From the NCBI GenBank assembly GCA_945861535.1, contig CAMAUZ010000001.1, positions 161,057-225,056 on the forward strand: DNA of 64,000 nt. The letters are read 5' to 3'. The translations under genes and the position numbers were made by a program. Positions 41,564-50,417 of this stretch are shown here, in pieces; the first letter of the stretch is position 1; each line of letters begins with the position of its first letter. Source of the stretch: Akkermansia muciniphila. Lineage in GTDB: Bacteria; Verrucomicrobiota; Verrucomicrobiia; Limisphaerales; BJHT01. Below the pieces are notes generated by a model, which made no database searches, was not told the DNA's origin, and saw nothing but the letters and a program-made list of their open reading frames with translations.

Positions 41564-42831
41564 AACTGAAAAGAGCTGTTCAACCACAGATGGACACGGA
41601 GGGACACGGATCGCGCGGGCGTGGGCGCGGGCGGCGATGGCGTTTTGAAGCTCAAAACTCAAAGCTCAAAGCTCAAGGGAAGGACCAAGGATCAAGCTCC
41701 AGATGGAGCCTGGAGCTTGGTGCTTGGAAACTTTCTTTAAGCTTTAGCCTTTGTGCTTTGAGCTTCCTCCGCCGTTCTCCCGTTCCCGTTGCTTTCGCCT
41801 GTCTGTGGCTCCTGCTCGCGCCCCACCCGCTCGTCGCCGCCGATGCGCCGCGGACCTACACCAACACCCTCACGCCCATCCTCGCACCGAAGCCGTTGCT
41901 GGCCGACCATCCCGAGTGGGTCGAGCCGATTCGCGAGACCAATCGTTGGGAAGCTCCTCCGATCGTGCTCGACCCCGACGCCGATCTCCATGTGCGCGCC
42001 TGGCGCTGGAGCTACAACGCCCGCGGCATCATCGAGATGAACAATCACCTGCGCGCCCGCCAGACGGCCATCATCATGGTGCATCCGTGGGGCATCGATG
42101 ACGGCCAGGGCTGGAACACGCCCGAGCCGGCGGGCGTGGCGGATTTTTGCACCCCGGAGAAAAATCATCTCGCCGCCCGGCACACACGCGGCGTGATCGA
42201 TCCGTTCCTGAAAGCGCAGCGGGGCAGGGTGGGTGCCGTGCTCTACAGCCTGCCGGGCGAGTGCGATCCCATCCGGCGCAAGCTCTACCGTTCCTTCACC
42301 CAGAATCCCGGAGCGGACGAACGCAAGGCGGGCGCGGCCGAACTCGATGCGAAGCTGCGCGGCTTCAACTACCGCGGCCAGCCGCTGGTCTCCACCCTCA
42401 CCCTGTCGCGCGAGCAACCGGTGGCGGATTATTTCCGGCAGTTCCCCGGCCTCGACGCCAACCGCTACAACAATCCGGATTTTTGGAAGCTTCCCATTCC
42501 CGTGACGCGGGATGTCACGCTGCACCCGGATGATGTCGTGATCTACGACGCCGAAGGTTATCCCGCCCTGCGCGCGTTTCTCCGGGCCAATGGCATCCGG
42601 CATGTGCTGCTCACCGGTTACGCCACGGACATGTGTTTCGCGCGGACCTGCGCCGGCTATGAAAATCTCGCGAAGGATTTCAACACTTTCCTCGTGGGCG
42701 ATGCCACGCTCGCCACGTTTCCCGCCCACGTCACGCCGCGGTTCGCAACGAGCGCGCACATCGCCTTCGCCTCACTCAACCAGCTCGTCACCCAGATCTC
42801 GTGGATCAAATATGAACCTGCGCGGAAATAG
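41560..42831 (+). CDS. Isochorismatase-like cysteine hydrolase, exported
   Basis: 423 aa. Seen: HPWGIDDGQGWNTPEPAGVA, then IRHVLLTGYATDMCFARTCA with the nucleophile Cys about residue 355-362 and VGDATLATFP, the isochorismatase fold (a D...K...C triad). A hydrophobic stretch VPVAFACLWLLLAPHPLVAA ending ADAP looks like a signal, preceded by about 60 residues encoded by a palindromic repeat (41647-41766), so the true start may be downstream. Overlaps the previous gene by 4 nt and the next by 20 nt. Substrate unknown. Confidence 0.75.
   Translation: MKLKRAVQPQMDTEGHGSRGRGRGRRWRFEAQNSKLKAQGKDQGSSSRWSLELGAWKLSLSFSLCALSFLRRSPVPVAFACLWLLLAPHPLVAADAPRTYTNTLTPILAPKPLLADHPEWVEPIRETNRWEAPPIVLDPDADLHVRAWRWSYNARGIIEMNNHLRARQTAIIMVHPWGIDDGQGWNTPEPAGVADFCTPEKNHLAARHTRGVIDPFLKAQRGRVGAVLYSLPGECDPIRRKLYRSFTQNPGADERKAGAAELDAKLRGFNYRGQPLVSTLTLSREQPVADYFRQFPGLDANRYNNPDFWKLPIPVTRDVTLHPDDVVIYDAEGYPALRAFLRANGIRHVLLTGYATDMCFARTCAGYENLAKDFNTFLVGDATLATFPAHVTPRFATSAHIAFASLNQLVTQISWIKYEPARK
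41647..41766. repeat. 120-bp imperfect palindrome inside a coding region
   Basis: GAAGCTCAAAACTCAAAG at the left matches the complement CTTTGTGCTTTGAGCTTC at the right, and the centre is built from smaller dyads such as AAGCTCCAGATGGAGCCTGG and AAGGATCAAGCTCC/GGAGCTTGGTGCTTGG. It encodes most of the N-terminal extension of the isochorismatase-like protein. Confidence 0.7.
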
Positions 42832-43873
42832 TTTTTCGCCGGACCAAAGCGGCCCGCCGCGCAGCCGGCGCGAGTTCGTGCGCCGCCTCTCGCTCGCCGG
42901 CGCCGCTGCGGGACTGGGCGGTCCCGCGACGCTCGCCCAGCCCGCCGCCCTGCGCACGCCACCCGGTGACAAGGCGATGATCGCCCTCACGCTCGATCTC
43001 GAGATGTCGCGCAACTTTCCGCGCTGGGAGGACACGCACTGGGATTACGAGAAGGGCAATCTCAATGCCGAGACCAAGCGCTATTCGCTCGAAGCGGCGC
43101 GGCGGGTGCGGGCGCGGGGCGGTGTGATTCACTTCTTCGCCGTCGGCCAGGTGTTCGAGCAGGAGAACGTGGACTGGCTCAAGCAGCTCCATGCCGAGGG
43201 CCATCCCATCGGCAATCACACCTACGACCACGTTTACGTCCTCGCGACGCGGCCCGCGGAAATTCAGTTCCGCTTCCAACGCGCGCCGTGGCTCCTCGAA
43301 GGGAAGACTCCGGCGCAGGTCATTCGCGAAAACATCCAGCGTTGCACCGAGGCCATGCGCACCCGGCTGGGCATCGCGCCCGCGGGCTTTCGCACGCCCG
43401 GTGGTTTTGCCGATGGATTGAACGGCCGTCCCGACGTGCAACAGATGCTCCTGGACTGCGGCTTCACCTGGTTGAGCTGCAAATACCCGGCGCATCCGAA
43501 CAGCAAGCCCGGCGAGGCCCCGACCCGCGCGGTGTTCGACGGCATCGTCCAGGCGCAGGCGGCGGCCCAGCCCTTCGTGTATCCGACCGGTCTGGTGGAC
43601 ATTCCGATGAGTCCGATCAGCGACGTCGGGGCGTTCCGCACGGGGCGCTGGAAGCTCGCGGACTTTCTGCACGCCATCCGGCTCGGGGTGGAATGGGCCA
43701 TCGAACAGCGCGCAGTGTTCGACCTGCTCGCGCATCCGTCGGTGCTCTATCCGAACGATCCGGAGTTCAAGGTGTTTGAACTGGTCTGCGATCTGGTAAA
43801 GCAGGCGGGCGACCGCGCGGCGCTCGTGGACCTCGGGACTGTTGCGCGACGAACGGTGGCGCGAGCGCGCTGA
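42812..43873 (+). CDS. Polysaccharide deacetylase family protein, Tat exported
   Basis: 353 aa. Seen: Tat-type signal SRREFVRRLSLAGAAAGLGG ending TLAQ; IALTLDLEMSRNFPRWEDTH (in place of the usual TFDD); HAEGHPIGNHTYDHV, the H-x-x-x-H metal site; FRTPGGFADGLNGR, the conserved R-P-G loop; and a C-terminal L-A-H (DLLAHPS). This is the NodB/CE4 fold, which removes acetyl groups from glycans or acts on related amides. The ATG at 42812 overlaps the previous gene. The first Asp-Asp is changed to Asp-Leu, so activity needs checking against close relatives. Confidence 0.83.
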   Translation: MNLRGNSFSPDQSGPPRSRREFVRRLSLAGAAAGLGGPATLAQPAALRTPPGDKAMIALTLDLEMSRNFPRWEDTHWDYEKGNLNAETKRYSLEAARRVRARGGVIHFFAVGQVFEQENVDWLKQLHAEGHPIGNHTYDHVYVLATRPAEIQFRFQRAPWLLEGKTPAQVIRENIQRCTEAMRTRLGIAPAGFRTPGGFADGLNGRPDVQQMLLDCGFTWLSCKYPAHPNSKPGEAPTRAVFDGIVQAQAAAQPFVYPTGLVDIPMSPISDVGAFRTGRWKLADFLHAIRLGVEWAIEQRAVFDLLAHPSVLYPNDPEFKVFELVCDLVKQAGDRAALVDLGTVARRTVARAR

Positions 43874-44015
43874 TAAAACTATGACCTTGGAAACGGCGAT
43901 TGCGGCGAACCACGAAAGACACGAAACACACGAAAGAACAAACATGACGCATCTCAATTTCTTGCCAGGCGGGTGGGTGACTTCGGCGGGAGCGCCGCAC
44001 TGGCGCAACGGACGC

Positions 44016-44156
44016 GTTCTCCCTCACCCCAGCCCTCTCCCGCTGGGAGAGGGAGCCGGTTCGCCCGCGCTTCGCCAACCCGAACGCTTCCTCTCTGCCG
44101 AGCGCGGACGACAATTCTCCCTCTCCCAGCGGGAGAGGGTTGGGGTGAGGGAGAAC
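44016..44156. repeat. 141-bp inverted repeat (GTTCTCCCTCACCCC family)
   Basis: GTTCTCCCTCACCCCAGCCC at 44016 is matched by GGGTTGGGGTGAGGGAGAAC ending at 44156, with internal CTCTCCCgCTGGGAGAGGGA hairpins. Outside it, CACGAAAGACACGAA near 43910 and its complement TTCGCGTCTTTCGTGG near 44288 suggest nested insertions. Nothing else is seen in 43874-44324. Confidence 0.8.
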
Positions 44157-44324
44157 GGCCTCAATTTGCCAACCCGCGTGCAAGCAACTGAGATGATCCC
44201 ACACGAAAACAAAGGGCAGAATCGAGGTCGTTCGGCACCCAATTATCTCACCCACGCGATGACAACGCCGGATCCCACCAGATCTTCTTTCGCGTCTTTC
44301 GTGGCTCTAACAGTTTTTTTCAGG

Positions 44325-46382
44325 ATGTTCTGTTGCTCTCCCACCCGGCTTGTCGTGGCCCTCATTCTCCTCGCGCTGGTGGTGCCAGTCCGCGCCGCCG
44401 ACTCCCCGCGCCTCGAAGCCGACCTGCTCGTCGTGGGCGGTGGCGAGTCGGCCGTGGCCGCCGCCGTGCAGGCCGCGCGGCTCGGCGTTGCGCGCGTCGT
44501 GCTCGTGAGTGACATCGCGATGCTCGGCGGGCAGTTCAGCGCCGAGGGCGTGGGTAATGTGGACGAGTGGACCACCGTCAAGGGCAAGCGCGCGCGCTTT
44601 CCACGTTCAGGGATGTTCCTCGAAGTCGCCCACGCCATCGAGGAAACCAACCGCCGCAAATACGGCAAGGCCGAGCCGGCCAATTCCTTCTGCGCCTGGC
44701 TCACGGTCGAGCCGCGCGAGGCCGCGCGCATTTTCGAGGAACTGGTCGCGCCGCACGTCGCCAGCGGCCGCCTTCGCATTGAACGCGGCTGGGAACCGGT
44801 GAAGGTCGAAGTCGCCGGCAACCGCGTCACGGGCGTGACCTTCGCCCGGAGCGCGGGCTTCAGCCCGCTTCAATCCGATCCACGCGCGACGGCTGGAAGC
44901 AACCCCAACGCCCCGCTCCTCGAAGTCCACGCCCGCCTCACGATCGACGCCTCCGATTGGGGCGATGTCATCCAGTTAAGCGGCGCGAAATGGAGCGCCG
45001 GACCGGACGAGAAAGCGCGCTTTGGCGAACCCAGCGCGCCGGCGCAAATCACCGAGGCCAACCGTCGCGAGATGAACCCGCTCACTTGGTGCGTCGTGGT
45101 GCGCGGCGCGGCCCAGGAGAGCATCCTCCCCGAGCCGCCGGGCTTCGACGCGCGCCGTTATTTCGGTTGCAGCCGCGAGACGCGCACGAACTTCGCCGCC
45201 ACTGGCTGGCCCCGCGGCGTGCTCTTCATGAACCTCCCGGCCTTTGCCGACACGACGCATCCCGGTGGGCCGTACTCGCCGCCGGTGAACATCTACACGC
45301 ATCGCCGCCTCGTGGACGCCGCGCACAATAAATGGCCGCATGAACAGGAGGCGTTGTTTTTCAACTGGCCGCCGCAGGATTACCCGCTCGATGTCTGGCC
45401 CAAATCTGTCGCCGACGCGCTCGACGCCACCGAACCGGGCGCGTCGAAGAAGAACCTCGTCGCCCTCACACCCGCGCAGCGCCGCATCGTGTTCGAGGAT
45501 GCCAAGCGCCACTCGCTCGGCCTGCTGCATCACGTCCAAAAGCTGGAGCCGCGCTTCCGCAAGCTGGCGCTCACCGGCGAGTTCGGTACGCCCGACCGCC
45601 TCCCGCCCAAGCCCTACGTCCGCGAAGGCCTGCGGCTCGAAGCCCTCACGATGCTGTGCGAGCAGGACCTCCGCACGCCACACAAGGAGCCGCGTTGGGC
45701 GAAACTCATGCCTGCCGATGCGGTGTTTGGCTTCCAGTTCAACATCGATTTCCACCCGACCCGCCGGCAGTTCCTCGGCAACGATCCGACCGCGCCGTGG
45801 GTGACCATCCACACCGCCACGCGCAATTGGAGCACGCACACTGACCGCGGGATGTTTCCGCTCCGTGGCCTCGTGCCGGTGGAGCGCGACGGCCTGCTCG
45901 GTGCGGGCAAGAACATCGGCGTCAGCAGCGTCGTGCAATCCGCCCTTCGCCTGCACGGCCAGATGATGCTTTGCGGTCAGGCCGGCGCGACCGCCGCGTG
46001 GCTCTGCCTCCGCGACAATCTCCAACCCCGCGCCCTCGCCGCCGACGCCCGTCGCATCCGCGAACTCCAGCACGTCCTCGCCCACGGCACCAACGGCCCC
46101 GGCGTGCTCCTCTGGCCCTACCACGACCTCCCGCCCGACCACCCCGCCTTCACCGCCGCAAGCTTAATGACCCTCGCCGGTCTTTGGCGCGCGGACGCCG
46201 ACAGCATTTTTTTCCAGCCCGCCAAAGCCGTTCCCGCCGACGAGTGGCAGGCCGTGGTCGAGCGCGCCCCGGAATCCGCCCGCGAAGCACTGCGAAAATC
46301 CGCGCCCGCCACCCGCGCCGATGCAGTTCGGGCACTAGCGCGGGCCGTGCCGATGGAAACGATTCCTCTGCCGAAGCCATGA
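44325..46382 (+). CDS. Exported FAD-dependent oxidoreductase (FAD_oxidored type) 1
   Basis: 685 aa. Seen: signal peptide (RLVVALILLALVVPVRA), then the FAD-binding LLVVGGGESAVAAAVQAARL, LVSDIAMLGGQFSAEGVGNV, LTIDASDWGDVIQLSGAKWS, and near the end IGVSSVVQSALRLHGQMMLC with CGQAGATAAWLC. This matches the FAD-dependent oxidoreductases common in the PVC group. A short stretch about residues 175-196 (RSAGFSPLQSDPRATAGSNP) is encoded by a palindromic repeat, an apparent in-frame insertion. Start ATG 44325 follows CAGG. Substrate unknown; its stop overlaps the next gene by 4 nt. Confidence 0.82.
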   Translation: MFCCSPTRLVVALILLALVVPVRAADSPRLEADLLVVGGGESAVAAAVQAARLGVARVVLVSDIAMLGGQFSAEGVGNVDEWTTVKGKRARFPRSGMFLEVAHAIEETNRRKYGKAEPANSFCAWLTVEPREAARIFEELVAPHVASGRLRIERGWEPVKVEVAGNRVTGVTFARSAGFSPLQSDPRATAGSNPNAPLLEVHARLTIDASDWGDVIQLSGAKWSAGPDEKARFGEPSAPAQITEANRREMNPLTWCVVVRGAAQESILPEPPGFDARRYFGCSRETRTNFAATGWPRGVLFMNLPAFADTTHPGGPYSPPVNIYTHRRLVDAAHNKWPHEQEALFFNWPPQDYPLDVWPKSVADALDATEPGASKKNLVALTPAQRRIVFEDAKRHSLGLLHHVQKLEPRFRKLALTGEFGTPDRLPPKPYVREGLRLEALTMLCEQDLRTPHKEPRWAKLMPADAVFGFQFNIDFHPTRRQFLGNDPTAPWVTIHTATRNWSTHTDRGMFPLRGLVPVERDGLLGAGKNIGVSSVVQSALRLHGQMMLCGQAGATAAWLCLRDNLQPRALAADARRIRELQHVLAHGTNGPGVLLWPYHDLPPDHPAFTAASLMTLAGLWRADADSIFFQPAKAVPADEWQAVVERAPESAREALRKSAPATRADAVRALARAVPMETIPLPKP

Positions 46383-48250
46383 ACCTTTACCACCGAGCAA
46401 TTTGCCTGACGCTGCTTGGGCTCGCCGGGCTGGCGATGGCCGTGACGCCGCTCGCCGCGCAGGCTCGCGTGCTCGTCTATGGCGCGACGCCTGGCGGCAT
46501 CGCGGCGGCGGTGGCGGCGGCGAAGGGCGGGCAAGACGTTGTGCTCGTGGAGCCGACGACGCGCATCGGCGGGTTGGTGACGAGCGGTTTGTCGCACGCG
46601 GACTTTCATTCGTTCGAGAGTTTGAGCGGCGCGTTTTTGGATTTCAGCCGGCGGGTCGAAGCGCATTACGTGAAGACCTACGGCAAGGACTCGCGGCAGG
46701 TGCGCGACTCGTTTCACGGGACCTTTGGCGAACCAAAGGTGAACTTACTCGTGTTCGAGCAACTGCTCGCGGAGCACAACTCCATCACGGTGCGGCGGGG
46801 ACTCACGCTGGCGTCGGTTGTGGTGCGGAAGGGCGGCGGCACGAATCGCATCGAGTCGGCGACGTTCATGGGTGCGGATGGGCAGGCGGTTACGCTGGCG
46901 GCGCGGGTATTTGTTGATGGCAGTTACGAAGGCGACTTGCTGGCGAAGGCCGGTGTGCCGTGGCGGGCGGGGCGCGAGGGGCGCGCGGAGTTTGGCGAGC
47001 CGCTCGCACCGGCGTCTGGCGACGCGCAGTTGCAGGCTTACAACTTCCGCTTCATGGCCACGCGCAACGCGACCAACCGTGTCGCGCTGGTCGCGCCGCC
47101 GGGTTATCGCCGCGAGGACTTCTTGCCGGTGCTGGCACATTTGGAGTCGGGGAAAATCACGAAGGTCTTCGCGTGGGGCTTCGAGCGCGGCGGGATGATG
47201 AAGGCGCAGATTCCCGCGCTGCCCAACGGGAAATTCGACATCAACGATGTCTCCGGAGGTTTGGTGCGACTGTCGTTGCCGGGCAAGAACCTCGGCTGGC
47301 CGGACGGCGATGCAGCCACGCGCCAAGCCATCTTTGCCGAGCACCTCCGCGACAACGTGGGGTTGCTCTACTTCCTGCAAAACGATTCCGCCGTGCCCGC
47401 GAAGTTCCGCGACGAGGCGCGCGAGTGGGGCTGGTGCAAGGATGAGTTCACCGAGACGGGCGGGCTGCCGCCGCAACTCTACGTGCGTGAGGCGCGACGG
47501 ATGCAGGGTGTGCGCATCTTCACGCAACGCGACAGCGAGCACGCGCCGGGCGACGCGCGCGCGGTGCTGCACCGCGACGCCATCGCGATGGGCGACTACG
47601 GGAACAACTGCCACGGCACGACGCGCGAGGGCACGCGGTTCGTCGGGAAGCACACGGGGGAGTTCTACAATCCGGTGCCGCCCTACCAGATTCCCTACGG
47701 CACACTGCTGCCGCGCGAGGTGGACAACTTGCTCGTGCCCGTGGCGGCGAGTTCCTCGCACGTCGGTTTCTGCGCGCTGCGGCTGGAGCCGATTTGGATG
47801 TCGCTCGGCCAGGCGGCAGGTCACGCGGCGGCGCTGGCGGTAAAGGGAAATTCCGCTGTGCAAGCCGTGAGCGTGCCGGCGCTTCAGCGTAGCCTGCTCG
47901 CGGACAACTCGGCGCTGATTTACGTGAGCGACGTGCTGCCGGGCCACGCGGACTGGGCGGCGGTGCAATGGTGGGGCGCGCACGGCGGACTGCACGGCCT
48001 CGCGCCGATGCCCGGCAAGCCCGGCCAGCGCGGCAAAAACATCCACGGCCAATACTTCGCGGCGAACCCCGGTCACACAGCGGATTTGGCCACACCGCTG
48101 GACGCTGCGCTGGCTGGGCGCTGGCGCACGCTGGGGAAGGATTTGGGCATCGCGGTTGACAAGCTGCCCTTGACCGATGGCAAAGTAACCCGTGGCGAGT
48201 TCCTCCGGGCGGCCGCCGCCCTTGCCGATGTGACCGCGCCCAAATATTGA
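46379..48250 (+). CDS. Exported FAD-dependent oxidoreductase (FAD_oxidored type) 2
   Basis: 623 aa. Seen: signal peptide (MNLYHRAICLTLLGLAGLAM.. ending LAAQA), VLVYGATPGGIAAAVAAAKG (dinucleotide loop GxxxxG), LVEPTTRIGGLVTSGLSHAD, ARVFVDGSYEGDLLAKAGVP, LLVPVAASSSHVGFCALRLE and IWMSLGQAAGHAAALAVKG. This is the same family as the gene before it, with the usual H-V-x-x-x-x-R-x-E motif. It is coupled to that gene by an ATGA overlap and probably forms one operon of exported enzymes. Substrate unknown. Confidence 0.86.
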   Translation: MNLYHRAICLTLLGLAGLAMAVTPLAAQARVLVYGATPGGIAAAVAAAKGGQDVVLVEPTTRIGGLVTSGLSHADFHSFESLSGAFLDFSRRVEAHYVKTYGKDSRQVRDSFHGTFGEPKVNLLVFEQLLAEHNSITVRRGLTLASVVVRKGGGTNRIESATFMGADGQAVTLAARVFVDGSYEGDLLAKAGVPWRAGREGRAEFGEPLAPASGDAQLQAYNFRFMATRNATNRVALVAPPGYRREDFLPVLAHLESGKITKVFAWGFERGGMMKAQIPALPNGKFDINDVSGGLVRLSLPGKNLGWPDGDAATRQAIFAEHLRDNVGLLYFLQNDSAVPAKFRDEAREWGWCKDEFTETGGLPPQLYVREARRMQGVRIFTQRDSEHAPGDARAVLHRDAIAMGDYGNNCHGTTREGTRFVGKHTGEFYNPVPPYQIPYGTLLPREVDNLLVPVAASSSHVGFCALRLEPIWMSLGQAAGHAAALAVKGNSAVQAVSVPALQRSLLADNSALIYVSDVLPGHADWAAVQWWGAHGGLHGLAPMPGKPGQRGKNIHGQYFAANPGHTADLATPLDAALAGRWRTLGKDLGIAVDKLPLTDGKVTRGEFLRAAAALADVTAPKY

Positions 48251-48252
48251 TC

Positions 48253-48489
48253 ATGAATCTGGATTTCAAACCACTGGCCGACGCCCTGTACTGGGAGAAG
48301 ATCGAGCGCGCTCGCAAGGTGCCGCCGGAAGAGCGCATGAAGGCAGGGCCGGAGCTTTTCGATTACGCCTGTTCCATCACCTTGAATGCGTTGCGCGAGC
48401 AAATGCCGGACGCGACGGAGGCGCAGTTGCTCGACAAAGTGCGGGAGCGCATCGCCATCAAGCGCCGGCTGGAGGAGGCCACGCGATGA
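48253..48489 (+). CDS. Small partner protein of a second nucleotidyltransferase type
   Basis: 78 aa. Seen: LADALYWEKIERARKVPPEE, RMKAGPELFDYACSITLNAL and a helical C-terminal part. It precedes a nucleotidyltransferase with a 4-nt ATGA overlap. It shares a short PPEERMKA motif with TPEERMEA of the 27520 protein but is otherwise different. ATG 48253 is preferred over a TTG at 48247. An antitoxin-like or partner role is likely from context only. Confidence 0.72.
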   Translation: MNLDFKPLADALYWEKIERARKVPPEERMKAGPELFDYACSITLNALREQMPDATEAQLLDKVRERIAIKRRLEEATR

Positions 48490-49058
48490 TGCCTGCCCCG
48501 ACTATTACCCGGCAGGTCGTCGCAGCCCTGAATCAGGCGGGCATTTCCCACATGCTGGTCGGGGCCTTCGCTCGGAACTACTACGCGGAACCTCGATCGA
48601 CCAAGGATGCCGACCTGGTGCTCGGAGTGAGTGTCGGGTCGTTCCGCACGTTGCTGGATGCGCTTGGTCCGGGCTTTCGGATGGATGAGCAGATGAGCTT
48701 CGAGACCAACACGGGCACGTTAAAAAATGTCATCGTCCACGCTGAAAGCGGCTTCACGGTGGAACTGTTTTACCTGAGTGAAGACGCCCACGATCAGGAA
48801 CGTTGGAAGCGTCGTCGTGCGACCAACTACGAGGGGCAGCCTACCTTCGTGTTGACGGCGGAAGACTACATCGTAACGAAGCTCCGCTGGCCGCGGGCGA
48901 AGGATTTCCAAGATGCGCGCGACGTCATCGCTATGCAGGGCGATGCTCTTGATTGGAACTACATTCACCACTGGGCTGACATTCATCGCAGTCGCCCAAA
49001 ACTTGACCAGGCGCGTGCTGACATCCCCTCCCATCCGGGACAGATTCCCAAGCCCTGA
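48486..49058 (+). CDS. Nucleotidyltransferase (AbiEii-like)
   Basis: 190 aa. Seen: VVAALNQAGISHMLVGAFAR, then YYAEPRSTKDADLVLGVSVG, with the D-A-D catalytic pair, then the substrate-side VELFYLSEDAHD and AEDYIVTKLRWPRAKDFQDA, which is the conserved (E/D)D-K-L..A..R.KD region of AbiEii-type domains. Coupled to the small gene upstream. It lies immediately 5' of cysN (16 nt), so it may be a recent arrival at the right edge of the accessory stretch. Possible abortive-infection or toxin role. Confidence 0.82.
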   Translation: MMPAPTITRQVVAALNQAGISHMLVGAFARNYYAEPRSTKDADLVLGVSVGSFRTLLDALGPGFRMDEQMSFETNTGTLKNVIVHAESGFTVELFYLSEDAHDQERWKRRRATNYEGQPTFVLTAEDYIVTKLRWPRAKDFQDARDVIAMQGDALDWNYIHHWADIHRSRPKLDQARADIPSHPGQIPKP

Positions 49059-49074
49059 CTCGTATTTTCAGCTC

Positions 49075-50391
49075 ATGTCCCACACCCCACACCCCATCGA
49101 ACTCCTCCGCTTCAACACCTGCGGCTCCGTGGACGACGGCAAGTCCACGCTCATCGGCCGGCTGCTCTATGATTCCAAGTCGATCATGGAGGACCAGCTC
49201 GAGGCGCTGGAACGCTCGGCCGACATCACCGGCGGAGGCGCGATCAATCTAGCCAACCTCACCGACGGCCTCCGCGCCGAACGCGAGCAGGGCATCACGA
49301 TTGACGTGGCCTACCGCTACTTCGCCACACCGCGCCGCAAGTTCATCGTCGCCGACACTCCGGGCCACGTTCAATACACGCGCAACATGGTCACTGGCGC
49401 CTCAACCGCCAACCTTTCGATCGTGCTGGTGGACGCGCGCCTCGGCGTCATCGAGCAGAGCCGCCGCCACACCTACCTCGCGTCGTTGCTGCGCATTCCG
49501 CATCTCGTCATCGCGGTGAACAAGATGGACCTCGTCGATTGGAGCGAGGACCGCTTCCTTGAAATCCGCGACGCCTTCGAGGAGTTCCTGCCGCTGCTGG
49601 ACATGCGCGACGTGAAGTTCATCCCCATCAGCGCGCTCAACGGCGACAACGTCGTCGAGCCTTCCAAACACACGCCGTGGTACGTCGGCCCGACCTTGCT
49701 GGGGCATCTGGAGACGATTCACATCGCCAGCGACTGGAACCTCCAGGGTTTCCGCCTGCCCGTGCAATGGGTGAACCGGCCGAACAACCCGACCAACAAA
49801 GAGCTGCACGATTTCCGCGGCCTCAGCGGCCAGCTCGCCGGCGGCACGGTGAAGGTTGGCCAGAAAGTCATGGTGCTGCCCAGCGGCCTGAAGAGCACCG
49901 TGAAACAAATTTGGACCTTCGATGGCCCGATTGCCGAAGCCTTCTGCCCGCAGAGCGTCACGCTCGTTCTCGAACACGACATCGACATCAGTCGCGGCGA
50001 TACGATCGTCGGCCTGGAAACCATGCCGGGCATGGGCACCGATCTCCACGCCCGCATTTGCTGGATGCACCCGCGCCCGTTGCAACGCGGCCGGAAATAT
50101 CTCCTCAAACACACCACGCAGACCGTGCAGGCCGTCGTCACCGCCATCGAGAGCCGCATTGACATCCGCACCTTCGAGGCGCAACCCGAGCCGGCGGAAC
50201 TGGTCGTCAACGACATCGGCACCATCCGACTGAAAGTGGCCAAGCCGCTGACCTTCGATGGCTACGCCTTCAACCGCCTCACCGGCTCGTTCATCCTCAT
50301 CGAGCAAGGCACCAACGCTACCGTCGCCGCCGGCATGCTCGCGCCACCGGACGAGGCGGTGAAACCGGAGTACAACGACTTCGCGATTTAG
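49075..50391 (+). CDS. cysN: Sulfate adenylyltransferase large subunit CysN
   Basis: 438 aa. A GTPase that drives APS synthesis with CysD. Seen: FNTCGSVDDGKSTLIGRLLY (G1), ITIDVAYRYF (G2), VADTPGHVQYTRNM (G3), AVNKMDLVDW (G4), ISALNGDNVV (G5), then the translation-factor-like domains 2 and 3. The length is that of CysN alone, with no C-terminal CysC (APS kinase) domain. Start ATG 49075 was chosen by the conserved N-terminus. It is separated from cysD by about 18 kb of unrelated genes. Confidence 0.94.
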   Translation: MSHTPHPIELLRFNTCGSVDDGKSTLIGRLLYDSKSIMEDQLEALERSADITGGGAINLANLTDGLRAEREQGITIDVAYRYFATPRRKFIVADTPGHVQYTRNMVTGASTANLSIVLVDARLGVIEQSRRHTYLASLLRIPHLVIAVNKMDLVDWSEDRFLEIRDAFEEFLPLLDMRDVKFIPISALNGDNVVEPSKHTPWYVGPTLLGHLETIHIASDWNLQGFRLPVQWVNRPNNPTNKELHDFRGLSGQLAGGTVKVGQKVMVLPSGLKSTVKQIWTFDGPIAEAFCPQSVTLVLEHDIDISRGDTIVGLETMPGMGTDLHARICWMHPRPLQRGRKYLLKHTTQTVQAVVTAIESRIDIRTFEAQPEPAELVVNDIGTIRLKVAKPLTFDGYAFNRLTGSFILIEQGTNATVAAGMLAPPDEAVKPEYNDFAI

Positions 50392-50417
50392 TCCGGCCGC
50401 CGGAGCCGGGGCGTACG

